DNA from: Bacteroidia bacterium
GTDB taxonomy: Bacteria > Bacteroidota > Bacteroidia > Bacteroidales > VadinHA17
Length of the DNA stretch: 34,375 nucleotides
NCBI GenBank assembly: GCA_026391595.1
Contig: JAPLDY010000100.1
Coordinates: 1 to 34,375 of the forward strand
Direction of reading: 5' to 3'
Shown: positions 1 through 10,000 of the stretch, in pieces
How the letters are laid out: every line of letters begins with the position of its first letter
Position numbering within the stretch: the stretch's first letter is position 1
Translations under genes and position numbers: made by a program
The notes under the pieces: model-generated
The model's input: the letters and a program-made list of their open reading frames with translations, nothing else
Databases searched by the model: none
What the model was told of the DNA's origin: nothing

Positions 1-175
1 TTTTGACTTGTTATGCACCCCCACCGAGGATCAGGCGATCGCAGGGAGCGTAATCCATCAAAATCTCATGTACCCGCCCCCCATTTCCTTCTCTCTATTT
101 TAAACAGAATTAAGTGTTTTTGCCTTAGCGATCTATTTATAGCTGATTATTTTATGTATTTGGATATCAGGTATA
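1..175. other. Left-edge non-coding stretch
   Basis: No gene is supported here. Bases 1-90 are clearly richer in G and C than the AT-rich DNA that follows. On the minus strand they hold a short open frame that closes with TAA near base 12, but it has no convincing start and resembles nothing I recognise. It could be the end of a gene or repeat lying outside the window. From about 90 onward the sequence is AT-rich leader DNA of the T9SS gene. Confidence 0.4.
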
Positions 176-203
176 TTGTATTCTCAGGAAAAGCGTAACT
201 TTG
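176..203 (+). promoter_or_regulatory. Candidate Bacteroidota promoter for the T9SS gene
   Basis: A TTG at 176-178 is followed after 17 bases by TAACTTTG at 196-203. This fits the TTG / TAnnTTTG pattern of Bacteroidota primary sigma promoters with the spacing reported for flavobacteria. It would start transcription near 210 and give a leader of about 135 bases before the ATG at 347. The match is seen directly; promoter activity is inferred. Confidence 0.4.
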
Positions 204-346
204 ATAAGGCTTATTTTAATCTGACCGTACATTTCAGAACAAATCTCTCTTTTTTGCGACATTATATATTTTCACTTTGGGATAGATTAAAATGGCTATT
301 TGTGATATCGACAATAGTATGTTTCGATAATTTTATATTCCTTATT

Positions 347-3300
347 ATGAAACCCATACATTTAACACTTGTTCTATCCTTGCTTTTAATTAACTGTCAA
401 TTAATTAATAGTCAGGAACCTGATTGGACGCGAGTTCTGCAGTTAAATACCTACCAGAATCAGGAAGGTAAATTAGTAACTGCTGATGCTAATTATGTCT
501 ATATGATCGGTAAGGTCACCGGCCCCATAACATTTGACGGAATGAATTATACCAGTGTAGAGACATATGATTGGATATTAACCAAGATAAACAACAGTGG
601 TACTGCATCCTTTAAAAAATTCATTAATATAGGTCCATCAGGAACAATAACTCCATATGTTATAAAGGTCGACAATAATCAGAATATTTATTTTTTAGGC
701 AGGTTTACCGGTTCGATTACAATTGGCGGCAAAACTATTACATCCAGCACCACAATCAATGCTTTCATAGCAAAATTTGATATTAATGGAAATTGTTCAT
801 GGATAACAGCTTTCGAATCTTCTGGTACCTATATTTTGAACTATATATTTAGAATTGCGATAGATAATAATGGTAATTCTTATATTATCTCCGCTACAGA
901 CAAATTATTAAAATTCAGTTCGGGCGGTATTTTATTATGGGAGCAGATTTATCCATCAGGGACATTACAGGCCGTAGCAATAAATGGTTCAAATTTATTT
1001 ATCGGAGGTGCTGTAAGTGTTTCAACTACATTTGGTTCGTATACACTCAATCCCAATTGCCCGTACGCAGGATTTCTTGCCAGAGCTGATTTGGATGGAG
1101 TTTATAATCTGGCAACTCAGATACAAAATGTTGCAGCTCCGATTCTGTCATCAAAGCAAGGAGTCTATTATTCAACCGGAACTTTTAATCATCCTACTGC
1201 AGGGCTAAGAACAATAAATCAAAATAAAACTCTTACGGGTATTTCCGAAGATGTCCTGGAAACAACCATTGGGGACCTTGCAACTACAGTGGGTAATTTA
1301 TTGCTGACAATTAATGCAGATAATAGTGTCACAATTGGAGGCACATGTATTTCTGCAACCTATGGTTCTGTAGCGGTTGTCGCAACAACAGGACTTGAAA
1401 ACAAATATGTTCCGGCAGAAAAAAAATTCTATTTGCATTATGAGTATACCTTCCCGGATGGAAAGAGAACCATTTCAGAAGAGATGACATATCAGGTTCT
1501 TAATCCGAACACTTCCATGATCACCGATATAGCAATAACAAGTGAGGGGAAAATAGTTATATCAGGATTCCATAATCTCAGTATTTTCTTAAATCCTGTA
1601 ACTATTACAAAAACCAGTGCTTCAAAATGTACTTTCATTGCAAAATGTGCAAATAATTTTGTCTTTGAATGGGCTTATTCAAGCAGTGAAATTGCCGTTT
1701 CTGATCCTTATACCTTCAGAATATTTCTGGATAATTCAAATAACATTTATGAATATGCGCTTATAACCAACTCATTTACTTTCGGTTCATTTGTTGTAAA
1801 TTCTGCAGGAGGTCAGGTTTTAATAAAATTTGACTCAGGAGGTAATGCCATTTCAAGCTACGCAATTCAAAACACAACTGCTGAGAGAATATTTACCTCA
1901 CCATCAGGGAAATTATCATGCACAGGTTCCTATAATTATGGAGGTGCCCCATTTTATGGCAATATGTACCTTATTCAATATGATGTACAATCTGGTGCAA
2001 TGTCTGAGGATTGGAAAAAAGTTTCATCTAGTCAATCTGGGACCGCACGAATTTTTAATATTAAACACGATAATCTTGGGAATACATACATTAAATCAAG
2101 AGTAAGAGGATATTGTAACTTTTTCGGGACTGTAATAAAAAAGGATAATGAAGTAACTGTAATCGCAAAGTTGGACATTAATGGAAATTTAGTGTGGTTG
2201 AATCTAATACAAGATTATTTTGGTTATTCTACAGGTCCCAATTTGAAGATTGATAAAAATCATAATCTGGTGACATATAGTGTTTTCGGCGCATCGCTTG
2301 ACCTTGGAACTGAGACTTTCGTCAACCTAAATGGTTTTGATGATGGATATATTATTAAATATAACGAGAACGGATTGCGTTCATGGGCTGTTCAACTTAA
2401 TACAGATGGAATAATTGATATCATAGGAGTTACAACCGATGAAGAAAATAACATTATCGTTTCCGGAAAATTTACAGACAAGATGACTGTATTAGGAAAC
2501 TCAATTAATGTGGGGTCTGTAGAAGGGGTATTTCTTTTAAAACTTGATCCGGACGGTAATTTCCTTTGGGCAAAGGGATTCCCGATTGGAGGCGTAGTCT
2601 ATTTAGCAATGGCAGACTGCGATGCATTAAATAATATTTACTTAACTGCTGATATCGCTACCCCTACGGGAAATACATTGACATTTGGGACAGTATCTGC
2701 ACCTCAGCCAGAAACTGAAGCAACTGTTCTTGTTAAGTTTGATCTGTATGGCAATGCCAAATGGGTAAAAACTTATGGTGCAGATCCTGTTAATCCATCA
2801 GGATCTGAGTGCTTTCCTGTCGATATAAAAACTGATAATGCAGGGAATTCTTACATCTATGGATGGTTTAAAAACAATGCAGTATTCGGAACGACCACCC
2901 TGACCAGTCCATATATTCAGGACTGGTCATATTATTTAACAAAGATTAATACTCTTGGAGGTATAATCTGGATAAAACCTATATATGAAAAAAATTATAG
3001 TTTCAATTATGGTGATTTGCTGGATCTTGACGAAAATGGGAATGTATATACAGGAGGTCATTTCAAAGATGAAATAAGCGTTGAGACTGTAACTTATACT
3101 CCTGTAGGTACAAATGATTTCTTTCTTGCAAAGTATTCCACTACCGGGGTCCTTCAATGGTTTAAAACTATCCCTGCCAGTTCAAATATTATGAGCGCAA
3201 TAGCTGTTTTTGGGGATAACGTCCTTTCAATAGGAGGTTACGCAGGTATAAACTCTTCCCTGGGTAGTTTTGTAATTGATAAAAAAAGTGGACCAACCAG

Positions 3301-3616
3301 CATAATTGCTACTTTAGGTGATCTGGAGCTTACAACAAACACCCCGGATAATTTCAAAATAAATACTGAGAATATCATTCTCTATCCAAATCCAAACCAT
3401 GGTAAGTTCTATATTCAACTGGATAAATTTGAATGTGATAATATAAGGTTATCACTTTACAATTCTATTGGCGTTTTTAGCCGGGATATGGTCATTAATA
3501 AAATTCAGGGGCAAAATTTTCATGAAATAGATCTTGGAAATGTTGATAAGGGATTGTACTTTATCCGGATTCAATCTGATAAATTAAATATTGTTAAAAC
3601 CCTGGTGATAGAATAA
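347..3616 (+). CDS. Large secreted SBBP-repeat protein with T9SS sorting domain
   Basis: Exported protein of 1089 residues. I chose the ATG at 347 because it begins a clean signal peptide (MKPIHLTLVLSLLLINC...), cleaved near residue 22; the open frame extends back to 176, but that part is unlike a protein start. The body repeats a unit of about 60-100 residues. Each unit has 'G.F...' strands, then a phrase such as AKFDINGN, AKLDINGN or LKLDPDGN, then W, which is typical of SBBP beta-propeller repeats. The last 80 residues form a type A T9SS C-terminal sorting domain (YPNPNHGKFYI, LYNSIG, GLYFIRI, KTLVIE). It is therefore expected to cross the outer membrane through the Por/Gld system and be attached to or released from the surface. 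Ligand and function are unknown. It stands alone, convergent with the GH2 gene, and is more AT-rich than its neighbours. Confidence 0.85.
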   Translation: MKPIHLTLVLSLLLINCQLINSQEPDWTRVLQLNTYQNQEGKLVTADANYVYMIGKVTGPITFDGMNYTSVETYDWILTKINNSGTASFKKFINIGPSGTITPYVIKVDNNQNIYFLGRFTGSITIGGKTITSSTTINAFIAKFDINGNCSWITAFESSGTYILNYIFRIAIDNNGNSYIISATDKLLKFSSGGILLWEQIYPSGTLQAVAINGSNLFIGGAVSVSTTFGSYTLNPNCPYAGFLARADLDGVYNLATQIQNVAAPILSSKQGVYYSTGTFNHPTAGLRTINQNKTLTGISEDVLETTIGDLATTVGNLLLTINADNSVTIGGTCISATYGSVAVVATTGLENKYVPAEKKFYLHYEYTFPDGKRTISEEMTYQVLNPNTSMITDIAITSEGKIVISGFHNLSIFLNPVTITKTSASKCTFIAKCANNFVFEWAYSSSEIAVSDPYTFRIFLDNSNNIYEYALITNSFTFGSFVVNSAGGQVLIKFDSGGNAISSYAIQNTTAERIFTSPSGKLSCTGSYNYGGAPFYGNMYLIQYDVQSGAMSEDWKKVSSSQSGTARIFNIKHDNLGNTYIKSRVRGYCNFFGTVIKKDNEVTVIAKLDINGNLVWLNLIQDYFGYSTGPNLKIDKNHNLVTYSVFGASLDLGTETFVNLNGFDDGYIIKYNENGLRSWAVQLNTDGIIDIIGVTTDEENNIIVSGKFTDKMTVLGNSINVGSVEGVFLLKLDPDGNFLWAKGFPIGGVVYLAMADCDALNNIYLTADIATPTGNTLTFGTVSAPQPETEATVLVKFDLYGNAKWVKTYGADPVNPSGSECFPVDIKTDNAGNSYIYGWFKNNAVFGTTTLTSPYIQDWSYYLTKINTLGGIIWIKPIYEKNYSFNYGDLLDLDENGNVYTGGHFKDEISVETVTYTPVGTNDFFLAKYSTTGVLQWFKTIPASSNIMSAIAVFGDNVLSIGGYAGINSSLGSFVIDKKSGPTSIIATLGDLELTTNTPDNFKINTENIILYPNPNHGKFYIQLDKFECDNIRLSLYNSIGVFSRDMVINKIQGQNFHEIDLGNVDKGLYFIRIQSDKLNIVKTLVIE

Positions 3617-3724
3617 ATTCAAAAACATCGGGAATCTCACTGTGATAAGTTTTAAACAATTATCAGTACTTCCAATAAAAACACTTCCAGGGCACATAAT
3701 TGCCTGATTTTCCAGAATACAAAA

Positions 3725-6493
3725 TCATTTGCTGGTAACCTCTACTGTTGCATCCTCTAGTCCGGGTGATTTTGCTTTTACCATAATTTTACCCGTTTCT
3801 CCGGCATCAGATCGAACAATAACCAATGCCAGACCATTAAAAGCTTTACGATTATGTGAGGGGAATGCCACCATATCCGTTGGATCACCATTATCTGTGG
3901 CAACAATTTCACCGGGACCCTCAATACTAAATTCAATAAGATTATCGGAACGTGGCACAAGTCGCTTCTTTCTGTCAACTATCTGTATAGTAATGAATGC
4001 AATGTCTTTCCCATCTGACTTTATAGTTCTCCTGTCTGCTTGAGCCTCCAACCTTACTGGTTCCCCGGTGGTCTCAACCAAATCTTCAGCCCATTTCCTG
4101 CCATTTTTATAAGCTACTACTTTCAGTTGGCCCGGTTCATATTTTACATCATCCCAGCGCAAACGGTATTCATATTGCCCTTTTTCCCCCCTTCCAAGTG
4201 ACTCTCCATTTAGAAACAGCTCTGCTTCATCACCTGAAGTGAAAACATGTACCGGTGTAGTTTCTCCGATTCGCTCCGGCCAATTCCAGTGAGGCAAAAT
4301 ATGGGCCATGGGCAGTTCTGGGCGCCATTTTGCCTGATAAATATAGAAGCGGTCCTTTTTAAATCCTGCCAGGTCAATTATGCCGGTATATGAGCTGCGT
4401 GATTGAGAATAAGGTGTCGGTTCACCCAGGTAGTCCCATCCGGTCCATACAAACTCGCCTGCAACGAAAGGATTCCGCTCAAGGGATCCGAACACTTTGT
4501 CTGCAGATGAACCGAAGTCGACTGCATGGAGTTCGTAGGAGCTTACCTGCCGGATCTTCGAGTCACCTCCTCTCCCATCCCTTACTGGTTCGCTGATCTC
4601 TTTTGATACGGGAAACAGGTATATTCCACGGCTGCTAAATGCAGATGCGGTTTCACTGCTGAGAATCACCTTCCCGGGGAATTTCACATGGAAGACAGGA
4701 TATTGAGGTGAAGTTCGAATCCGATTTGTGCCTTCAAATTCCGCAGAGTTTCGAATTCCTTCACCCTGATAGTTCAGGCTTATGACATCCATCATAGCTG
4801 GAAAAGGCATATCCGGCTTTGCCCAGTTCATGGCACTGGTCGAGGGACGGGTACTGTCTTCATCCATAATGATCTCACGCAGTTCCTTTGCCTGTGATGC
4901 CCCTTTTTCCGCGGTATATTGCTCGCCGACTTCATTCCCAAAGCTCCAAATAATAACAGAGGGACTGTTTCTGTCACGGCGTACAAGAGCCCTCAGATCC
5001 TGTTCATACCATTCCGGGAATATGAGGTGAAAGTCGAGCGGTGTTTTTCTTAGCATCCAAACATCGAAGGCTTCATCAATCACAAGAAATCCCATCCGGT
5101 CTGTCAGTTCAAGTAATTCCGGAGCAGGTGGATTATGGGACATACGTATAGCATTGCAACCCATTTCCCTGAGAATCTCCAGCTGACGTTCGGCAGCACG
5201 GGTATTGAATGCAGCTCCCAGGGCACCAAGGTCGTGGTGCTGGTTTACACCTTTAATCCTGATCATCTCTTCGTTGACGAAGATACCAGAGTCCGGATCT
5301 AAACGAAGCGAGCGAATTCCGAAAGGTGTCTCGTATTGATCAATCAGTTTGTCATCTTTCAATAGGTTGGTGACAGCCATATAGCGGTTAGGAACCTGTG
5401 TCGGCGGTGGTCCCCATAACCTTGGTTTTTTAAGAGTGGCAAAACCTTCGACTTTCGCTTTCTTTCCAGGTTCAACGCGTACATTAACGGGTTCGAAAGT
5501 CAAAACAGCATCACCTTTTCTATTACCATTTGCATCCAGGTTGAATAATTGTGTAACCACCTTAACCGCTGCATCGTTCCCGGAGTCATTATCCAGAGTG
5601 ATTTCAATGTTAACCGTAGCGGAGGCAACGGAAACATCACGAGTCGTCACAAAAGTCCCCCACTGACCAACATGAACGGGATTAGTCTTGGTTAACCAGA
5701 CATTTCGGTAAATTCCTCCGCCTGGATACCATCGTGACGAACTGGGCGGATTATCCAGACGGATCGCCAGCTGGTTTTTACCTCCCGGAACAATATAAGG
5801 TGTCAGATCCAGGCGCCATGATGCGTAACCAAAAGGCCATCCCCCTACTAAGTTGCCATTTAACCAGACCATAGAATAGGACATTGCCCCGTCTATATCA
5901 AGAAAGACAGATTTGCCTGTATCTGATTCTGAAATCTCAAGTTTCTTTCTGTACCAGGCTACACCAGGACTGGGCAGCCGTCCCATACCACCACCCACTT
6001 CAGCATCCTGCCCGTTAATAAAGGGACCTTCGATAGCCCAGTCGTGAGGAAGGTTAACAATCTTCCAGGAGCTGTCGTCAAAATCTTTCTGAACAAAAGG
6101 AAAATCACTCCCTGGATTTCCTTCTGGCCTTACATGATGCTTGCCGGGATCTTTTATAAAATCATTGCCTGAAGGTAAGATCCATGGCTTGAGTATCATT
6201 TGAGTTACTTCAATATTATTCGCTTCTGTTGGTCTGGAATCGGCAGGTCTGTCATCACTATATCCTCTGACATCCGGACGGATATCATAGATGAGGTTGT
6301 CTGATATGGTATCGTACTTAAAGAAGCGCCAGCCTTCGTTAATTGAAACTCTGTCCCGTGAATTACTGGCAAGTCCTTCATACAGATCTCTTCCGGGATT
6401 TGTCTTACAGGCAAAAAGCATGAGACAGGCTATTGAGGTCAATGCGAACTTCATAGAGTAGCTGAATGCACCGTGTCTATTAAATATTCTCAT
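3725..6493 (-). CDS. GH2 beta-galactosidase-type lipoprotein with DUF4982
   Basis: Retaining glycoside hydrolase of family 2, 922 residues from the ATG at 6493. The frame is open to a TTG at 6526, but ATG with AT-rich upstream sequence is the better start. A lipobox (LMLFAC, Cys29) marks it as a lipoprotein. Order of domains: jelly-roll sugar-binding domain (about 130-270), Ig-like domain (about 280-390), TIM barrel (about 400-700), DUF4982-type domain with DEAELFLNGESLGRG (about 750-805), and a C-terminal Ig-like domain. The acid/base is Glu521 in SFGNEVG and the nucleophile Glu614 in SSETASAFSSRG; GEFVWTGWDYLGEPTPY closes the active site. This architecture is mostly beta-galactosidase in Bacteroidota, but beta-glucuronidase or another specificity is not excluded. 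It is last in the GH92-GH38-GH43 operon and appears intact. Confidence 0.88.
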   Translation of the reverse strand: MRIFNRHGAFSYSMKFALTSIACLMLFACKTNPGRDLYEGLASNSRDRVSINEGWRFFKYDTISDNLIYDIRPDVRGYSDDRPADSRPTEANNIEVTQMILKPWILPSGNDFIKDPGKHHVRPEGNPGSDFPFVQKDFDDSSWKIVNLPHDWAIEGPFINGQDAEVGGGMGRLPSPGVAWYRKKLEISESDTGKSVFLDIDGAMSYSMVWLNGNLVGGWPFGYASWRLDLTPYIVPGGKNQLAIRLDNPPSSSRWYPGGGIYRNVWLTKTNPVHVGQWGTFVTTRDVSVASATVNIEITLDNDSGNDAAVKVVTQLFNLDANGNRKGDAVLTFEPVNVRVEPGKKAKVEGFATLKKPRLWGPPPTQVPNRYMAVTNLLKDDKLIDQYETPFGIRSLRLDPDSGIFVNEEMIRIKGVNQHHDLGALGAAFNTRAAERQLEILREMGCNAIRMSHNPPAPELLELTDRMGFLVIDEAFDVWMLRKTPLDFHLIFPEWYEQDLRALVRRDRNSPSVIIWSFGNEVGEQYTAEKGASQAKELREIIMDEDSTRPSTSAMNWAKPDMPFPAMMDVISLNYQGEGIRNSAEFEGTNRIRTSPQYPVFHVKFPGKVILSSETASAFSSRGIYLFPVSKEISEPVRDGRGGDSKIRQVSSYELHAVDFGSSADKVFGSLERNPFVAGEFVWTGWDYLGEPTPYSQSRSSYTGIIDLAGFKKDRFYIYQAKWRPELPMAHILPHWNWPERIGETTPVHVFTSGDEAELFLNGESLGRGEKGQYEYRLRWDDVKYEPGQLKVVAYKNGRKWAEDLVETTGEPVRLEAQADRRTIKSDGKDIAFITIQIVDRKKRLVPRSDNLIEFSIEGPGEIVATDNGDPTDMVAFPSHNRKAFNGLALVIVRSDAGETGKIMVKAKSPGLEDATVEVTSK

Positions 6494-6535
6494 ATAGTTT
6501 ATTTTTCCTTTATCAGGAGGAGACAAGAGTTAAAA

Positions 6536-7036
6536 CTATTTGATAAAACTGATCCAGTCAACTTCGACAGGGTTATTATCATTCACTGAAACAATCAGGT
6601 TATGAATTCCCTTTTGATATTTTAATAAGCGCGCATTAATGGTATTCCAACCTGTACCTTTGGGAATTTTTACTTCAGCAAGCAGAGTGCCTTCTACTTT
6701 ATCCAAATGAATCTGAAGTGTGCCCCCTGTTTGTGATGAAGCTTTTATCAGTACAGATCTGAGTCTCTTGTTTCCGAAATCGACACCATTGTAGCTTATC
6801 CATCCATTCTGTTTGTCGAGTCTGGTCTTCCATGCAGAACCAGCCGGCACGTCCGCGGCCCGGCTGAGCTAAAATATCATGAGACGGATATACATATACC
6901 CTGCCATTGAAAACCCTTGCCGTCGGATCGGCAGTGAACTGATCGCGGATAAATGAATTTTGTGCGGCCGCATTGTTAAGGAAAAAAATATCAGAGATAA
7001 ATAAACTATGGCCTGCCTTACTTTGAGGTACTTCAT
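6536..7036 (-). pseudogene. GH43-CBM6 remnant with frameshift and internal deletion
   Basis: Three coding pieces lie in order but out of frame. From the ATG at 7036 a signal peptide is read (MKYLKVRQAIVYLSLIFF). One base out of frame follows the start of a GH43 catalytic domain: AQNSFIRDQF, then TADPTARVFNGRVYVYPSH, including the general-base Asp of TADP, up to GRGRAGWFCMED near 6822. In the next frame, from about 6815 to the TAG at 6536, lies the end of a CBM6-type carbohydrate-binding module (NGWISYNGVDFG ... VEVDWISFIK). A full GH43-CBM6 protein of this type is about 450 residues; about 165 remain, so nearly 300 codons of the catalytic domain are gone. It starts 13 bases after the GH38 gene and ends 42 bases before GH2, so it was a member of the operon. 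The product cannot be an active GH43. Confidence 0.85.
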
Positions 7037-7049
7037 AATAATTTGCGAT

Positions 7050-10000
7050 TTATTTTACAAATATATCCAACTGTCTCAGGAAGTCGTTCCCATGCCAGCT
7101 CCCATCACTGATAAACATAAGATAACGGCATTTAAGGTTTTCCTCGAATTGCAATGAAGTGCCGCTTGCACCCATTCCGGTCCTTCCTGTACCATAAATA
7201 CCCAGATACTTAAATCCTTTATCTTTTGGGTTGCCGCTGAAATCGAAACTATTATCTGAAGCCCACATACTAAATAACTGATTCCCACGCTTTCTGAATT
7301 GGTCAATGTAAAAATTGATTTTACCGATCGAAACAGACTTCTGCAAATCAATAATATAACGGCCTTCTCCATTATCGAACCAAATAGTATCAAACGCTTT
7401 AGCGGATTGAGAATTCAGGATTTGTGTCAGATCCATTTTAACATTCTGGTAATCCTTGCCCCGGGTCGATTTCCCGGTTGCATAATAAACGGCGCTTACA
7501 TTATTTCCAGATTTTACATCGGCATAGTCGGTGATCGATGGAGGTGTTTTAACTATAACAGTATCCATTCCAAGGCTCTTTAGATAAGATTTGAGTCTTG
7601 CAATCGTTCTCGGATCTCTAATATCGGCCATCGGATCATTGATAAATAACGGCTTTTGAACCGTTTTTGGCGGCTTCAGCTCAGGGGTAACATATTCCTT
7701 TACCCTTAGTTGTACCGGCTTATTATCTTTGAAATCATCGTAAAGCGGCTGCAATGGAGTTATATCTTCATTAGTGTTATTTGCTGCTGTAATAGCAAAT
7801 ATCCTAATCTTATCATTATCCGGAAGAGTGACAGATTTAGCTCCTTTGGGCAGGTTGATTTCATATTTGTATAAGTAGCTGTACTGATAAGCGTCATTGG
7901 CCTCAGGTGAATGGCGGTGCGAAGCATACCATGCTATATTGTCGCGTTTGGTATAGGCATTTGTAATTTCAGATACTTTCAGATCGTTAAAATAAAGTTT
8001 ACGGCTATAGTGCTGTCCGATCCAGCCTGTCCAATCCTGTACGCTTAAATTCACTGTCTGGCTTCCGATTTTTAAGCTGCCCTTTGAGTCTTCAGTTGCT
8101 GCAGCAAGTATGTAAAGCTTATTGAAATTACCCGACGGCATATTGATTTTCTGACCTTTGGCGGCAACTGCATTTTTCTCTCCGTCGGTGCTGCTTCCAA
8201 TTTTAAAGCTGATATCCTCGCTGATCACTTCTGCCGGAATCAATTCAGCAGGAATTGTGAGACTGTTGGTCATATTCCCATCAGCTCTGTTGCCGTCGAA
8301 GCTAATTGCATCTTCATTGAACGGCATATCGATACTTTTTTGCACAGGTTTCGAAGCTGGCTGAGTAGCTTCTTCAAACTTAACAGCAAAGCTTCTGATC
8401 AGGAATTTAGTCATATCAAAGTTGAGAGTTCCATTCTTAAAGTCGGCCTCACCAATTTTCTTTTCCTGGCCATTAACTTCATAAGCATCAACAATTTTCC
8501 CCGGGAAGCTTACGGATATACCATTAGCATTTTTACCATATAATTCGTTGAACCGTACGATATAATAATCACTCTCTTCTGCTTTTTTGAAGGCCATAAT
8601 ATCCACCTTATTGGTATTAAGCTTAACAAGAGAGAATTCTTTGCCTAAAGAACCGTCGTGCTTAGCTGTTTCAAAGCCAATAAGCGGTGCATTTACAAAA
8701 CTACCTTGCCATGGGGTTTTTGCATATGCCCAATCGCCAACGTGAGGGTAAATTGCATATTTGACATCATGAATTCCCCAATCCTGTGAACCCTGATAAA
8801 CATAATCCCTTGCTTTAGGAGTATACATCAAGGTAAGGCGGAGTGTGCTATTATCGGGTTTATCAGAGCCATATTTACAATCTTCAAGAATGGAAACACC
8901 ATAATTGTTTGGCCTGTCAGTAAGGTCGATCCACTGACGGCCCGGTACTTCAAACTTAACATCGTTGTTGGTAGAGCGTTGTATTGCAGCGGTGTTCAAA
9001 CCATAGGTAGCCATTTCATTCACGACAGTAGTCGGGAAAGAAGCTTTTAAGCTTATCTCTTTTGACTGCCAGTCAATTTTATTGCATACTTCAATTCTTT
9101 TACCGGCTTCTCCCGCTGCCAGACTTATAATTTGCACTATTTCAGAGCCACGTCCTTTTTTTGACACTTCAATGGCTACGCGTACAGGTCCTTCTTCGAT
9201 AATTTTGACAGTAACTTCTTTATTCATCGCATCAATAGGAGGATTCTTACGGTCATTCCAATCCATGTTCCAGGCTGGCCAGCTGGCAGGATTTTCTTTT
9301 AGGAACTGGAGTGAAGCCGGTTGTGAAAGAACCTCTTTTAATGCGGTCTTGTCGTAGATGCCTGCAATATCGCCATTGGCATTTATGGTGAGTTTAAAAA
9401 AGTCGTTCTCTAATGTCTGATCTTTCGCTACCAAAGCAGATCCGGCTGCTTTTTCCGTTGTTTCACGGATGTCAAATACCGACAATCCGGCAGATGGAAG
9501 TCTGGCTAAAAATATTACTGTCAGCTTGTTTCCTTTTGCTGAGATAATTTGTGATGGAACAGTGTTCCCGTTCTTATCAACAACTTTTACATTTCCGGGG
9601 AGTTTCGCATACGAAAGTTCGGCAGTAACAACATCTTCACGATTTGTTGCCACCGGATTGTAAACTACAATTGCCCTGCCTTCAACCTGTGTGTTTAATT
9701 GATGAGAAATGGCGCTGACTGAGTTTTTCAATACTTCCGAGAAACCGTTCATGGCTATGAATTCGTCGTTCCATGCATATTCATATGCCTTTACGGTACT
9801 TGTTCCGGGAAGGATATCATGAAACTGACTGCCTAAAACAAGGTCCCATGAATTATTAATTTTATTCACCGGATAGGATGCTGCGCCAAGCCAACTGGCT
9901 ACAGAAGCCAGCTGTTCAGCCGATTTAGCCAGCTGTTCGTTCTTCCGGTTGGCACGCTTCATGAACGATTCTGAAGACATTGATCCTGCACTGTGCTCGG

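Noticed and set aside
3617-3724. TGATAA/TTATCA hairpin between convergent genes as a terminator
   Set aside because: Six weak base pairs, a long loop and no T-tract; not enough to call a terminator.
4708-4725. T-arm-like GTTCGAATCC of a tRNA
   Set aside because: It sits inside the GH2 coding sequence, and no acceptor, D or anticodon arms can be drawn around it.
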